Shown in pieces: positions 44,965 through 53,832 of a stretch of 64,000 bases of DNA. The notes beneath the pieces were generated by a model. It was not told the origin of the DNA and searched no databases. It saw only the letters and a program-made list of their open reading frames with translations. Every line of letters begins with the position of its first letter. The first letter of the stretch is position 1. The stretch lies in the NCBI RefSeq assembly GCF_040702995.1, contig NZ_CP159992.1:2629501-2693500 (forward strand), written 5' to 3'. The DNA comes from Paenibacillus sp. AN1007. GTDB lineage: Bacteria; Bacillota; Bacilli; Paenibacillales; Paenibacillaceae. Position numbers and translations under genes: made by a program.

Positions 44965-46209
44965 GTGTTTTCCCCTTTTCTTTGGATGATGTCATGGACA
45001 CGATGGCCATGATGACGATATACGCCACGGCTGTACCAATCAGCGCATTAAGCGGTGTTACTCCGGGAGCAAGCTGTGCGAATGCAACGCCGATCGCCCA
45101 TGCGGCCATCGCTGCCCAGTTTACTCTTTTAAAATTCATGTCGGCGAATGGTGCATACGATCTGCGTTTTACAATGAAATAATCCGCAATAATGATGGCC
45201 CCGATTGAAGGAATGGCTGCACCCAGTACGTTCAGAAAACCAACAAAGTTGTTGTACATCCACATGGCAAACACGGTTCCGACAATCCCGTTAACGATAA
45301 CAAAGAATTTTTTCGATATTTTGGTAATGTTCGCAAAACCGAGACCGGAAGCGTACAGTGCATTGTCATTGGTTGTCCAGATGTTAAGTCCCAGTACGAT
45401 AATGGCCGGGATCAGCAGCCCTTGCAGGAACATCACTTCTGATATGTCAGCCAGGTTGTACGCCATTGCACCGACAGCGCCGAACAGGAACATGAGCGAG
45501 TTACCGAGAAAAAACGCAATCACCGTCGCCGTTACCGCCTGCCGGGATGTGCGGGAGAATCTTGCAAAGTCTGGTGTCAGTGTACCGCCACTTATGAACG
45601 AACCGATACAAATCGTCAGAGCTGCAGCCGCGGTAAGCGTCTGTGTTGGCGTGTAATCCAACAATCCTTGCAGCCCCCCAGTGAGCCCGCTCCCTCAAAC
45701 ATGGAATATCCTCCGAGAATCGCTATGGCAGGTACCGCAATATAACCAAGAATGACAAGAGACTTCATACCGAAGATCGCTGACGCTGTCATCGCAAGTC
45801 CAAACACCAGGATCAACAGGTATACATTCCAGTCCATCGCCTTGGCAACCGGAATGGCAAACATCGCTACGCCGACACCGAACCATCCAACCTGTGTAAA
45901 GCCCAGCAGGAATGAAGGCAGATAAGAACCTTTTTCACCAAACGAATATTTCGCCAGCAGATGGGTGGACAATCCTGTCTTGGCAGCGATATGTGCCAGT
46001 GCCCCCGTATATATGCCCAGCACCAGATTTCCTGCCAGCACGATGGCCATGAACTCCATGAAGGTCAAGCTGACACCAAGTGTTCCCCCTGCCAGCATAC
46101 TGGCCGAGAAAAAAGTGAATCCAAGCATGACGGATAATGTTTTCCAGAAATGATTGCGCTGCGCCTTCGGCACCTCTTGCCATGAAAATTCTTGATCTTG
46201 TTTGCTCAT
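44933..46209 (-). pseudogene. codB: Cytosine permease, frameshifted
   Basis: Two frames together make one complete NCS1 cytosine permease of ~425 residues. The N-terminal part (46209 to about 45680; MSKQDQEFSWQEVPKAQR and helices 1-6) ends in nonsense at 45616. The C-terminal part resumes at LQGLLDYTPTQ in another frame and runs to 44933. The break falls in a run of six G on the minus strand (45674-45679); adding one G restores L-G-G-L-Q-G-L-L-D-Y exactly. It is therefore a single-base deletion in a homopolymer: a true mutation, a slippage site or a sequencing error. The ATG at 46209 has GGAGGG upstream. Confidence 0.85.
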
Positions 46210-46259
46210 CAGAAACCCTCCAGATAAAAGTGTTCTGATACCATAAAAAAAGCAGAAAA

Positions 46260-46300
46260 AGAGGCTACTCATCACGCTTTTACGCTGACAAGTAGCCTCT
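46260..46300 (-). terminator. Attenuator terminator in the codBA leader
   Basis: On the minus strand AGAGGCTACT pairs perfectly with AGTAGCCTCT, followed by TTTTCTGCTTTTTTT. It lies 50 bases before codB, so it ends the leader RNA unless an alternative fold forms. Confidence 0.85.
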
Positions 46301-46368
46301 TTATGCATCATAACCCGCGCGAAGACGCAGAACATCCCTATGCAGGAAATGTCCTTTCTCGCGTGATT

Positions 46369-46412
46369 ACAAAATCCGCTGCCCTTGCCAGCCTCTCTGG
46401 ACTGAATTAAAG
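46369..46412 (-). promoter_or_regulatory. PyrR-binding site in the codBA leader
   Basis: The minus strand carries CAGTCCAGAGAGGCTGGCAA followed by GGGCAGCGGATTTTG. It contains the PyrR-binding core ARUCCNGNGAGGYU exactly as in the Bacillus pyr operon leaders. PyrR bound to UMP stabilises this hairpin, prevents the antiterminator and lets the terminator at 46260-46300 form. The core is at 46387-46403. Confidence 0.88.
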
Positions 46413-46435
46413 GTACCAGTATTCAATTACAATCT

Positions 46436-46464
46436 ATTATTTTGGAAAAACGTTAAACTGTCAA
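46436..46464 (-). promoter_or_regulatory. Sigma-A promoter of codBA
   Basis: On the minus strand TTGACA (46464-46459), a 17-base spacer and AATAAT (46441-46436). Transcription would start about 25 bases before the PyrR site. Confidence 0.75.
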
Positions 46465-46707
46465 TGTCATTATTATCCAAAGGTCATTAATATTTTATAA
46501 ACAAAAAACGGTGAATATCGCACAATCCCCTACCGGGCCTGAGATTCGAAAGCACATTTAAAACAGTGTCATCGTCTGAATTTCATCCAAAAAGATATTG
46601 GTATCAGGCAGGAACTGTATGTTTATTTGTAGAATATTGTCACAAGTGCTGTTCGTTGGATGGATGAACGTTCTCATCAGAAACTTAGAATTAAACTGAG
46701 GTGTAAA

Positions 46708-48135
46708 ATGAAAAAAATCGTAAGTGTACTCTTGTTCAGTTTGTTATTTCTGCTTGCCCTGCCGGTTACAGGACATGCTGCATCTGCTCCGCAAACCAAA
46801 ATTATATTGGACGGACAGGAGCTTATGCTTCCTTCCGATGTCGAAGTTGTCAACATCAACAAAAACGTGATGATCCCGATCCGTGTCGTTGCCGAGAATC
46901 TAAAATTCAAGGTGCAGTGGAATCAGAAAACGCAAAACGTAAGTATTGAGCAAAACGCGAAGGTGCTCTCCTTAAATGTTGGCAAAACAGAAGCCAGCGT
47001 TCAAAACGAGAAAGTGCAGCTGAACACGGCCCCGAGGCTGATCAAGAATACGGTCGTTGTGCCCCTTCGTTTTGTTAGTGAAGAGATGGGGTTGTCTGTA
47101 AGCTGGAATAACAAGGACAAAGTCGTGGGCCTGACAAGCGCCGCCGTTCCTTCAGATGAACCTTCTCCTGTTCCTGCCCCTGCTGTTCCAGGGCAAGGCA
47201 GCAGCACGGAATGGAGCAAAGTCAGTGATATCAGCTTCGCCAATCAGCAGCTTGTTGTATCCGTCGATACCGAGGTTACACCGCAGATCACAAGGCTGAA
47301 TAATCCGGATCGGATTGTAGTGGATTTGCCGAATACTGCTTTTGGTGAAATGGGGCCAGCTCTGCAGCAGGGCAAGATGGGTAAGCTGGATGTCAGCGGT
47401 ATTCCTAATGTAACCGAAATACGATACTCTCTTTTTAAAAATGATCCAGCTCAAGTCAGGGTTGTTATCGAGCTCAACAATCTGAGCGATGTACAGGCTA
47501 ATACTCAATATGTCAGCGGCAAGCTGATCGTGGATCTGGCTCTTACCGGGATCATTGGCATTCCGGTGAGTCCTTCAGGAAGTGATAGCGGCAAAAGTGT
47601 CGTTGTTATTGATGCGGGACACGGAGGAAAAGACCCGGGTACAATCGGAATCTCGAATACACAGGAAAAGAATTTCACGCTGCCGCTCGCACTGAAGGTC
47701 CAGGCCCTTCTGCTGCAGGAGCCTGATATCGAAGTGGTAATGACACGCGAAACGGATGTTTATCCCACACGTCCGGAGCGAGTGCAGCTGGCAAACACAT
47801 TGAACGCGGATGTATTTGTATCGATCCATGGAAACAGTGTGAAAGCTTCGCCTCAATCATCAGGTACTGAAACGTATTATTACAAGCGCAGCAGCAGTAA
47901 ACAGCTTGCCGATATTGTGCATAAACATCTGATTGAAGCATTAGGCTTCAAAGATCGAAAGGTCAAAAACGGTAATCTGGAAGTGCTCCGCAACACAACG
48001 ATGCCTGCTGTACTGCTCGAAATCGGGTTTCTCAGTAATCCTGACGAAGAACAAGCCATGTTCTCCGAGAGTGTCCAAAATAAAGCGGCTCAGGCCATCG
48101 TGGATGGCATCAAGGAGTTCTTGAATCAATCCTAA
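46708..48135 (+). CDS. N-acetylmuramoyl-L-alanine amidase with stalk and AMIN domains
   Basis: 475 residues. Signal peptide (~1-24, ends GHAAS). Copper-amine-oxidase-N-like domain (~30-140: IILDGQELMLPSDVEVVN, PRLIKNTVVVPLRFVSEEMG). AMIN domain (~165-290: ITRLNNPDRIVVDLPN). Amidase_3 (~295-475) with zinc residues VIDAGHGGKDPG, ETDVYPTRPERV, SIHGNS and LEIGFLSNPDEE. It cuts the amide between muramic acid and the peptide in peptidoglycan and is secreted to the wall. The ATG at 46708 has GAGGTG upstream; the open frame goes 16 codons further. Similar triple-domain amidases are common in Paenibacillus. Confidence 0.95.
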   Translation: MKKIVSVLLFSLLFLLALPVTGHAASAPQTKIILDGQELMLPSDVEVVNINKNVMIPIRVVAENLKFKVQWNQKTQNVSIEQNAKVLSLNVGKTEASVQNEKVQLNTAPRLIKNTVVVPLRFVSEEMGLSVSWNNKDKVVGLTSAAVPSDEPSPVPAPAVPGQGSSTEWSKVSDISFANQQLVVSVDTEVTPQITRLNNPDRIVVDLPNTAFGEMGPALQQGKMGKLDVSGIPNVTEIRYSLFKNDPAQVRVVIELNNLSDVQANTQYVSGKLIVDLALTGIIGIPVSPSGSDSGKSVVVIDAGHGGKDPGTIGISNTQEKNFTLPLALKVQALLLQEPDIEVVMTRETDVYPTRPERVQLANTLNADVFVSIHGNSVKASPQSSGTETYYYKRSSSKQLADIVHKHLIEALGFKDRKVKNGNLEVLRNTTMPAVLLEIGFLSNPDEEQAMFSESVQNKAAQAIVDGIKEFLNQS

Positions 48136-48204
48136 TGAACAGCCGAACAAAACCTGAAAATGACTCTAAACCAGAAATGATTCTAAGGATAAGAAGGTGC
48201 TTGG

Positions 48205-48768
48205 ATGAGAAAAAAGTCAACGTACACACAGCTGATCTGCCTTATGGCAGTGATGTTTATGCTCGCTGGCTGCGGCGATAAACCAGCAGTGGACCCTGGG
48301 AATGCGGAGCCTCCACCGAATCAGTCTCCTACCAATAGCTCTTCTCCTGCTGCGCCAAATGTGGAAGAAAAAGAGACACAAGAGATTGAAGTAAGTTATG
48401 TAGACCCCGAAGTAACGCAGATCAAGACAAAAAAAGTTGAAATTACATTTACGGACAGTAAAGAAAAATATACGCAAGCGTTTGATACACTGCAGCGCTC
48501 GGATGACCCAAATTATATTTCTTTATGGAGTAACATTGGACTCGAATCACTTGAGGAACAGGACGGAAAACTTACGTTAAACATTCATATTCCCGACGAA
48601 GCCAGACTTGGTTCCGGCGGCGAACTCCTTTTCCTTGATGTGCTCAAACAAACCATGTTCCAGTTTGAAGAAATCCAGAGCATTCAGCTGCTGGTGGACG
48701 GCAAAGAAACCGATAGCCTGATGGGGCATGTCGAGCTCGAAAACCCGATCCTTCGCAGCACAGAGTAA
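48205..48768 (+). CDS. GerM-like lipoprotein
   Basis: 187 residues. A signal peptide ends in the lipobox LAGC (Cys ~23). A Pro/Ser/Asn-rich linker (~30-60) follows, then a GerMN domain (~75-180: KVEITFTDSKEKYTQAFDTL, IHIPDEARLGSGG, VDGKETDSLMGHVELE). GerM proteins take part in spore septum peptidoglycan and germination in bacilli. It lies 69 bases after the amidase on the same strand, so the two may share a transcript and a wall-related task; an intrinsic terminator closes the unit. Confidence 0.85.
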   Translation: MRKKSTYTQLICLMAVMFMLAGCGDKPAVDPGNAEPPPNQSPTNSSSPAAPNVEEKETQEIEVSYVDPEVTQIKTKKVEITFTDSKEKYTQAFDTLQRSDDPNYISLWSNIGLESLEEQDGKLTLNIHIPDEARLGSGGELLFLDVLKQTMFQFEEIQSIQLLVDGKETDSLMGHVELENPILRSTE

Positions 48769-48856
48769 GCTGCAGATCCTAGTTATGCCAGTGTGCAGCA
48801 GCTATTTTTGACGTTAAATGGACAAACTTCATTTCCATTTTACCTCATAAAAACAA

Positions 48857-48898
48857 CAGAAAAACCTTGCTGATCATCGAGACGGCAAGGTTTTTCTG
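48857..48898. terminator. Bidirectional terminator
   Basis: CAGAAAAACCTTGC and GCAAGGTTTTTCTG form a perfect 14-base stem between the convergent GerM-like and NagZ genes. Confidence 0.9.
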
Positions 48899-48939
48899 CG
48901 TATGTCATGTGAAAAATGGATTTCATACATCGCATGCCT

Positions 48940-51210
48940 TTATTGGGCGGATCGCCCCGAATCAACGGGAAGTTTGCCTTGGGGTTCTCGTTGACCAAGC
49001 AGTACCTTAATGGCAGCGAGTGTGTTGGGTTCCTGTTTACCATACGCCGCAAGGGCGGAATGTACGTTTTGCAAATGAAGCATTTCGTAGGGATTGCCAA
49101 GAGACAGCAGCGTATAGCGCATCTGGCGCTGATTTAACTCGTTGACCAGCAGCTGCAGCTCGCTCCAGCGGAACTGACTTCCCACGCTGCGGAATTGATA
49201 TGAAGCTATAAGCACATAATCTGCCTTGTTCAGCGTTTGGAAGATGCTTTTCATATCATCAGAATTCAAGACAGAGGTTACCGTTTGTAAGGGGAGGCTG
49301 CCCGCTGTCTGCTTAAGCTGTCGCTGCAGCTGTGCTGCCTGCTCAGCATCGGAAGCGACAATCACCACCCGATCGCCCGAACGAATAGTCTCAGATTTCA
49401 TCCCTTCTGTCCCGGTCAGAACGGTGACAGCACGCTCTGCTATCATACGCTCCACCTGAAGATGAGGCTCAGCACCAACGATGCCTTTCAGAACACGCAG
49501 CTTCTGGGTGAGGGTCGGAGCGGGTTCAAACAGATTGTATTTGGACTTGACTGTCAAAATACGTTTTACCGCCTCATGCACTCGTTCTTTGGACAGCTTT
49601 CCGTTATTCACCGCCTGAATTAACGCCTGATGTGCCGAAGATGCATCTTGCGGCATGAGAATCACATCTACCCCCGCGGCAGCAGCGCGCACGACAGCTT
49701 CAGTTTCACCAAAATGCTCAGCAATACCTTTCATCGTGAACGCATCGGAAATAATGATACCTTGATAGTGCAGTTCTTCCCGAAGCAGACCGGTCAATAC
49801 CTTCCGAGACAACGTAGCTGGAAGCGGCACGCGGGTACCGTCCTTGCGAGAGATAACCTGTTCATTATCAATCGCTGGGAACGCAATATGCGCCGTCATG
49901 ATCATATCAGCACCCTGTTCGATCGCTGCTTTGAACGGTTTCAATTCTATCGCATCAAGCCGCTCACGTGCATGTGCAAGCACAGGCAGACCGAGATGAG
50001 AGTCAACGGCTGTATCTCCATGTCCCGGAAAATGCTTGACTCCCGCAACAACACCTGATTGGCGCAGTCCCTCCATCATGGCAAGACCGAGCCGCGTCAC
50101 CAGATCCGCATTCGAACCGAATGACCGCATTCCGATAATTGGGTTGTCCGGATTACTGTTGATATCAAGGACCGGCGCGAAATTGACCTGAATACCAAGC
50201 GCTTTAAGCTCTTCTCCTGTCAGTTGACCGGCGGCTTCCGCCAGCGACGGATCGTTCGCAGCGCCCAGCGCCATCTGTCCAGGGAGATTGGTACCGCCAG
50301 GAATGCGCCGAATCACCCCTCCTTCCTGATCCATGCCGAGAAAGAGCGGGATATCTCCTGCCTGGCTTTGAATATGATGCGTGAAAGTGGTAAGCTGCGC
50401 ATCCACAATATTTTTTTCGAAAAGGATAAGTCCCCCGACATTCTGATCCTGAATGCTGCGCTGCAGTCCCTCGTTAATCGTTGTAGTCGCCTTGCCGTTC
50501 CACTGCCTGATATCAGGCATCAGCATCTGCCCGACCTGCTCGCTAACGGTCATATAGGAGATCAGTTTGTCCCAATCTTTGGCTTCGATTGCAGCTTCAC
50601 GTTCGAAACGAATGACCCGAGCCATAAATACGGCATATTCTGCCCGCGTCACTTTTTGATCCGGTCGATACGTCCCGTCTGCATACCCCCCGACTAACCC
50701 GTTTGAACTCATCATCTGGATTGGGGATGCGGCCCAGTGTTTCGCTGTATCCGTCCACTTGGCCGACTGCGGTCCTTGTTTTAGCGGATATGCACGTGTC
50801 AAAAACGCTGCCGTTTCAGCACGGCTGATCGGTGCATCCGGTCGGAATGAACCATCCGGAAATCCGCCAGCCAGCCCCTGCTGCTCAGCAATGGCGATCT
50901 CGCGGGAAAAAGGATGGGCTGCCGGCACATCTGTATAATTCAAGTGATCCACCGGTTTCTCAAGCTGATCAGGATAAAGCTCGCGTACCATAAAGGTAAT
51001 GGCCTGTCCTCGGGTCACCGGGGTTCGGGGCTGAAATCGGCCATGACCGTAACCCGCCACCGTCCCCCTTTTTGCCATATAGTGAATGCCATCTTCGGCC
51101 CACTTCGAGTACTGAAGATCGACAAATTCAGTTTCTGCGTGTGCACTCCCCAGTCCGATCATCATCATACCGAAGACTGCAGCTGCAGTTATTTTATATT
51201 TAAAGCGCAA
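48940..51210 (-). CDS. nagZ: SLH-anchored beta-N-acetylglucosaminidase (GH3, NagZ-like)
   Basis: 756 residues. Signal peptide (~1-25, GSAHA), three SLH repeats (~30-205, each with a W..I or F..A pattern and TRAE/TRGQ ends), then a GH3 catalytic domain (~215-560) and a C-terminal alpha/beta domain to 756. The NagZ motif KHFPGHGDTAVDSH holds the catalytic His and Asp; the nucleophile Asp is in IIISDAFTMKG. SLH repeats bind pyruvylated secondary wall polymer, so the enzyme stays on the cell surface and releases GlcNAc from wall fragments or chitin oligosaccharides. The start is a TTG behind AGGAG; no ATG in frame has a ribosome site. Confidence 0.93.
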   Translation of the reverse strand: MRFKYKITAAAVFGMMMIGLGSAHAETEFVDLQYSKWAEDGIHYMAKRGTVAGYGHGRFQPRTPVTRGQAITFMVRELYPDQLEKPVDHLNYTDVPAAHPFSREIAIAEQQGLAGGFPDGSFRPDAPISRAETAAFLTRAYPLKQGPQSAKWTDTAKHWAASPIQMMSSNGLVGGYADGTYRPDQKVTRAEYAVFMARVIRFEREAAIEAKDWDKLISYMTVSEQVGQMLMPDIRQWNGKATTTINEGLQRSIQDQNVGGLILFEKNIVDAQLTTFTHHIQSQAGDIPLFLGMDQEGGVIRRIPGGTNLPGQMALGAANDPSLAEAAGQLTGEELKALGIQVNFAPVLDINSNPDNPIIGMRSFGSNADLVTRLGLAMMEGLRQSGVVAGVKHFPGHGDTAVDSHLGLPVLAHARERLDAIELKPFKAAIEQGADMIMTAHIAFPAIDNEQVISRKDGTRVPLPATLSRKVLTGLLREELHYQGIIISDAFTMKGIAEHFGETEAVVRAAAAGVDVILMPQDASSAHQALIQAVNNGKLSKERVHEAVKRILTVKSKYNLFEPAPTLTQKLRVLKGIVGAEPHLQVERMIAERAVTVLTGTEGMKSETIRSGDRVVIVASDAEQAAQLQRQLKQTAGSLPLQTVTSVLNSDDMKSIFQTLNKADYVLIASYQFRSVGSQFRWSELQLLVNELNQRQMRYTLLSLGNPYEMLHLQNVHSALAAYGKQEPNTLAAIKVLLGQREPQGKLPVDSGRSAQ

Positions 51211-51400
51211 ACCATTTCACTCCTGTTCCGTTTCTTGATGATAGATTAGACGCGGCTCCACGTACTTTTGTTGCTCACTCCGGTCCAATCCGTCATGGGG
51301 CAGCGCCTCATCTCTGTGGTCGCAGAACATAAAATGATATGTTATATTCATTAAAACTGTATTAATAGTTTATTTCAGGATTTTTTAGGAGGTTTTAACG

Positions 51401-51493
51401 TTGATCTCAAGTGTAGGTTTACCGGGAATGCTATTTGCGATCGTGCTTCTGATTCTTGTCATTATGCTGATTCGGCGAATATTACGACGCTGA
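51401..51493 (+). CDS. 30-residue single-helix membrane peptide
   Basis: It starts at a TTG with AGGAGG 8 bases upstream, a perfect ribosome site with no other gene to serve. The peptide opens ISSVGLPGML, has a helix of ~18 hydrophobic residues (LFAIVLLILVIMLI) and ends RRILRR. The basic end should face the cytoplasm. The GLPG opening recalls the N-terminus of TatA but the conserved FG and amphipathic helix of TatA are lacking. There is no known family. It lies alone between the NagZ gene and the convergent DUF3237 gene. Confidence 0.6.
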   Translation: MISSVGLPGMLFAIVLLILVIMLIRRILRR

Positions 51494-51542
51494 CTAATAA
51501 ACTTATCATCCATTAGAACTGCTGTCATTTCGTAAAAGTACA

Positions 51543-51974
51543 TCAGGATTTCACTTTGAAAATATGAATACTTACCCCTTCCGCTGCGGGGCAGCCCTCA
51601 CCAATCAGCGCCTCTGTGTTCAGATAAGACAAAGCTTTACTGTTTGTGATGATTCGAGGAGATGTGCGAAACAGTCTGTTCCCCTTCGTCTCCCCGATGT
51701 ATCCGTTATTTTCGATGTATATTTCGCAGGGCTGCCCCGTATAATCCTGTCCCTGCAGCATATAACGAGCCGACAGGCTGTGACGTCCTCCATCTTTTCC
51801 AATGACTTGAGTATCCACTCCTCCTTGACGCACAATGCCTTCGAAACAAGTTCCCGTAACATGTCCCCCGAACATAATCATGACTACCGTTTCGCCATCC
51901 GTATTCTTAAGCTCAATAGAACGTTCAATCTTCACATGTACAGTGAATAATTCCTCCAACTCTAACTCAACCAT
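51543..51974 (-). CDS. DUF3237-family protein
   Basis: 143 residues forming a predicted beta-barrel: LEELFTVHVKIERSIEL at the start, then GTCFEGIVRQGGVDTQ, SARYMLQGQDYTGQPCEIYIEN and TSPRIITNSKALSYLN, which are typical of DUF3237. The function is unknown. I place the start at the ATG at 51974 with GAGGG upstream, which gives the usual family length; the open frame extends 45 codons further (ATG at 52025 is the next choice). It is a single gene transcribed in the direction of the signalling operon above. Confidence 0.75.
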   Translation of the reverse strand: MVELELEELFTVHVKIERSIELKNTDGETVVMIMFGGHVTGTCFEGIVRQGGVDTQVIGKDGGRHSLSARYMLQGQDYTGQPCEIYIENNGYIGETKGNRLFRTSPRIITNSKALSYLNTEALIGEGCPAAEGVSIHIFKVKS

Positions 51975-52111
51975 AATTCCCTCATCCTCTCCATCCATTA
52001 ATTTCGGAATGATTAGATCAATCATCAACCATTCCGTTCTACTTCGATAAATATATACGTACTCCTGCATGATGGCCCAATCCAGAGGGGCGGGATAAAT
52101 ACAGCACAAAA

Positions 52112-52132
52112 AAGCTGCCTTAACAGCAGCTT
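52112..52132 (-). terminator. Terminator of the signalling operon
   Basis: On the minus strand AAGCTGC pairs with GCAGCTT and is followed by TTTTG, about 100 bases after the diguanylate cyclase stop codon. Confidence 0.7.
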
Positions 52133-52229
52133 AAGCTTGAACAGCAGAAATATTTTTATTTCGAATATAATCCGTAAGAAAGAAAAGTGAAGGCTCGAGT
52201 ACACCTGACTTGTCCGAACCAGCGCTGCA

Positions 52230-53204
52230 TCACCAGACTTGATCAATTTCAGGATGAAAGAAGGCATAACCGCGCTTTCCGTTTTTCTTGATGCGGTACA
52301 TCGCCATATCTGCAAGCTTGAGAAGTTCAGTCGGATCTTGGCCATCCTTAGGAAAAAGACTGATGCCAATGCTTGCTGACAAGTGGATCTCGATCGCGTT
52401 CACATGAATCGGTATTGCAAATGCTGCCGTCAGGTTCTGAGCAACAATCTCCGCGTCATTATCCTGCTTAAGCTGGTTCAGAATAATGCTGAACTCATCT
52501 CCGCCTAGTCTTGCCACGCAGTCCGTACTGCGGATGTTTCCCTTCAATCGCCGGGCGACTTCCATTAACACCTGATCTCCTATTTCGTGACCGTAAGTAT
52601 CATTAATCTGCTTGAATCCATCAGTATCGATATACAGTACGGCAAAACGCGTCTCACTTCTGACCGCATTGCTAATAGCCCATGCAAGACGGTCCTTGTA
52701 AGCAAGCCGATTAGGAAGACCTGTCAAGGAATCATGGAGAGATAGATGTTTGCTGATCTTCTCCGATACTTTGATCTTCGTATATTCTGTCTCCAGTTCT
52801 TTAATCAGATTTTTAAGCTTGTACACCCGAGTACTCGTATTGGTTGTATCGCTAATCTGCAGCAGTGCATAACTGTGATCGTTCTCATAAAGCGGTTCAA
52901 CATGCAGATTCTGTCTGTAAAAGCTCTCATCTCCTCCATCCTTCGGAAGGATAAAGTTTTTATGTAAAGCGCTGGAGCAGAATCTGCTCTGCCCGTGGTA
53001 CAGCGCATTTTGTAATATATTCAGATACATATTGGCCTTGAATCTGGGGCAGATCTGCAGCAGATTTTTTCCCAACACATCTTCGGCAGACATACCTGTA
53101 AAACGTTCAAGCCAGCCATTCCACACGAGAATTTTCAATTGTCTATCGATAATTATAATCCCCATCTTTGTTTTGTTCAGTGCCTGTACAACGAGATTAT
53201 CCAT
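52230..53204 (-). CDS. PAS-GGDEF diguanylate cyclase
   Basis: 324 residues, no membrane helix. A PAS domain (~1-115: KTKMGIIIIDRQLKILVWNGWLERFTG, in part) and a coiled-coil linker (~120-155) lead to a GGDEF domain (~160-320). The active site is RLGGDEFSII, complete; an inhibitory I-site RSTD lies exactly five residues before GGDEF, so the enzyme should be active and feedback-inhibited. It makes cyclic di-GMP from two GTP. The ATG at 53204 has CTGGAGGG upstream and overlaps the CheC gene by 8 bases. Confidence 0.93.
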   Translation of the reverse strand: MDNLVVQALNKTKMGIIIIDRQLKILVWNGWLERFTGMSAEDVLGKNLLQICPRFKANMYLNILQNALYHGQSRFCSSALHKNFILPKDGGDESFYRQNLHVEPLYENDHSYALLQISDTTNTSTRVYKLKNLIKELETEYTKIKVSEKISKHLSLHDSLTGLPNRLAYKDRLAWAISNAVRSETRFAVLYIDTDGFKQINDTYGHEIGDQVLMEVARRLKGNIRSTDCVARLGGDEFSIILNQLKQDNDAEIVAQNLTAAFAIPIHVNAIEIHLSASIGISLFPKDGQDPTELLKLADMAMYRIKKNGKRGYAFFHPEIDQVW

Positions 53205-53832
53205 GGTTACCCTCCAGCAGAGCATCTATTTTATTCAGCAGACTGGAGATGGAATCCATGCTCAATGCAATAACGATAATTCCTTTTACATCTGTATCCG
53301 CCAGTAAAAAGGAGGTGTGCAGCACCAATATGTATACTTCGTTTTGAAGCAGAATTTGCGGATCAGACCGCGTAACATGAATCAGTTCAATATCCGGGAG
53401 GACATATTCCAGTTTCATTTCAAGGAAGTTTCCAAATTCACCGATAATGGCATTAAGCAGCACATTGCTGACTTCCTGCAGCACATCGAGATCGGTATCC
53501 ATCAGGTGGCAATTATTCGCATTGAGGTTCTCCGTAAGCTCTCCAAGACACATGTTCGCCAGCACTTTTGCCTGTTCTGCAGGAAACATGAGGAACGCTT
53601 TGCCTTGAAACTGATGTCCGAACTGCAGCGATGACCTGAAGAGATGACCTTCCGCGAATAAAATATTATATCTGCGATCCTCCGGGTCAACTTCAGCAAT
53701 AGAGATGAGATCAACTTCAGGGATACTGAGTACAATATGCTTGTCTACAATCTCCGATAACATGTTTGCTGCTTGTCCAACATATACGTTCACCAGTTCG
53801 GTCAGCAGATCTTTCTGCAGCTCATTCAGCAT
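53197..53832 (-). CDS. CheC-type phosphatase
   Basis: 211 residues, the length of CheC. CheC phosphatase sites follow (D/S)xxxExxN-x22-P. Here both are complete: DLLTELVN with Pro 22 residues later (residues ~8-38), and DVLQEVSN with Pro 22 residues later (~113-143). It should remove phosphate from a receiver domain. The obvious partner is the stand-alone receiver encoded directly upstream, whose end it overlaps by 11 bases. No CheA, CheD or CheW gene is near, so the role is probably not classical chemotaxis. Confidence 0.9.
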   Translation of the reverse strand: MLNELQKDLLTELVNVYVGQAANMLSEIVDKHIVLSIPEVDLISIAEVDPEDRRYNILFAEGHLFRSSLQFGHQFQGKAFLMFPAEQAKVLANMCLGELTENLNANNCHLMDTDLDVLQEVSNVLLNAIIGEFGNFLEMKLEYVLPDIELIHVTRSDPQILLQNEVYILVLHTSFLLADTDVKGIIVIALSMDSISSLLNKIDALLEGNHG

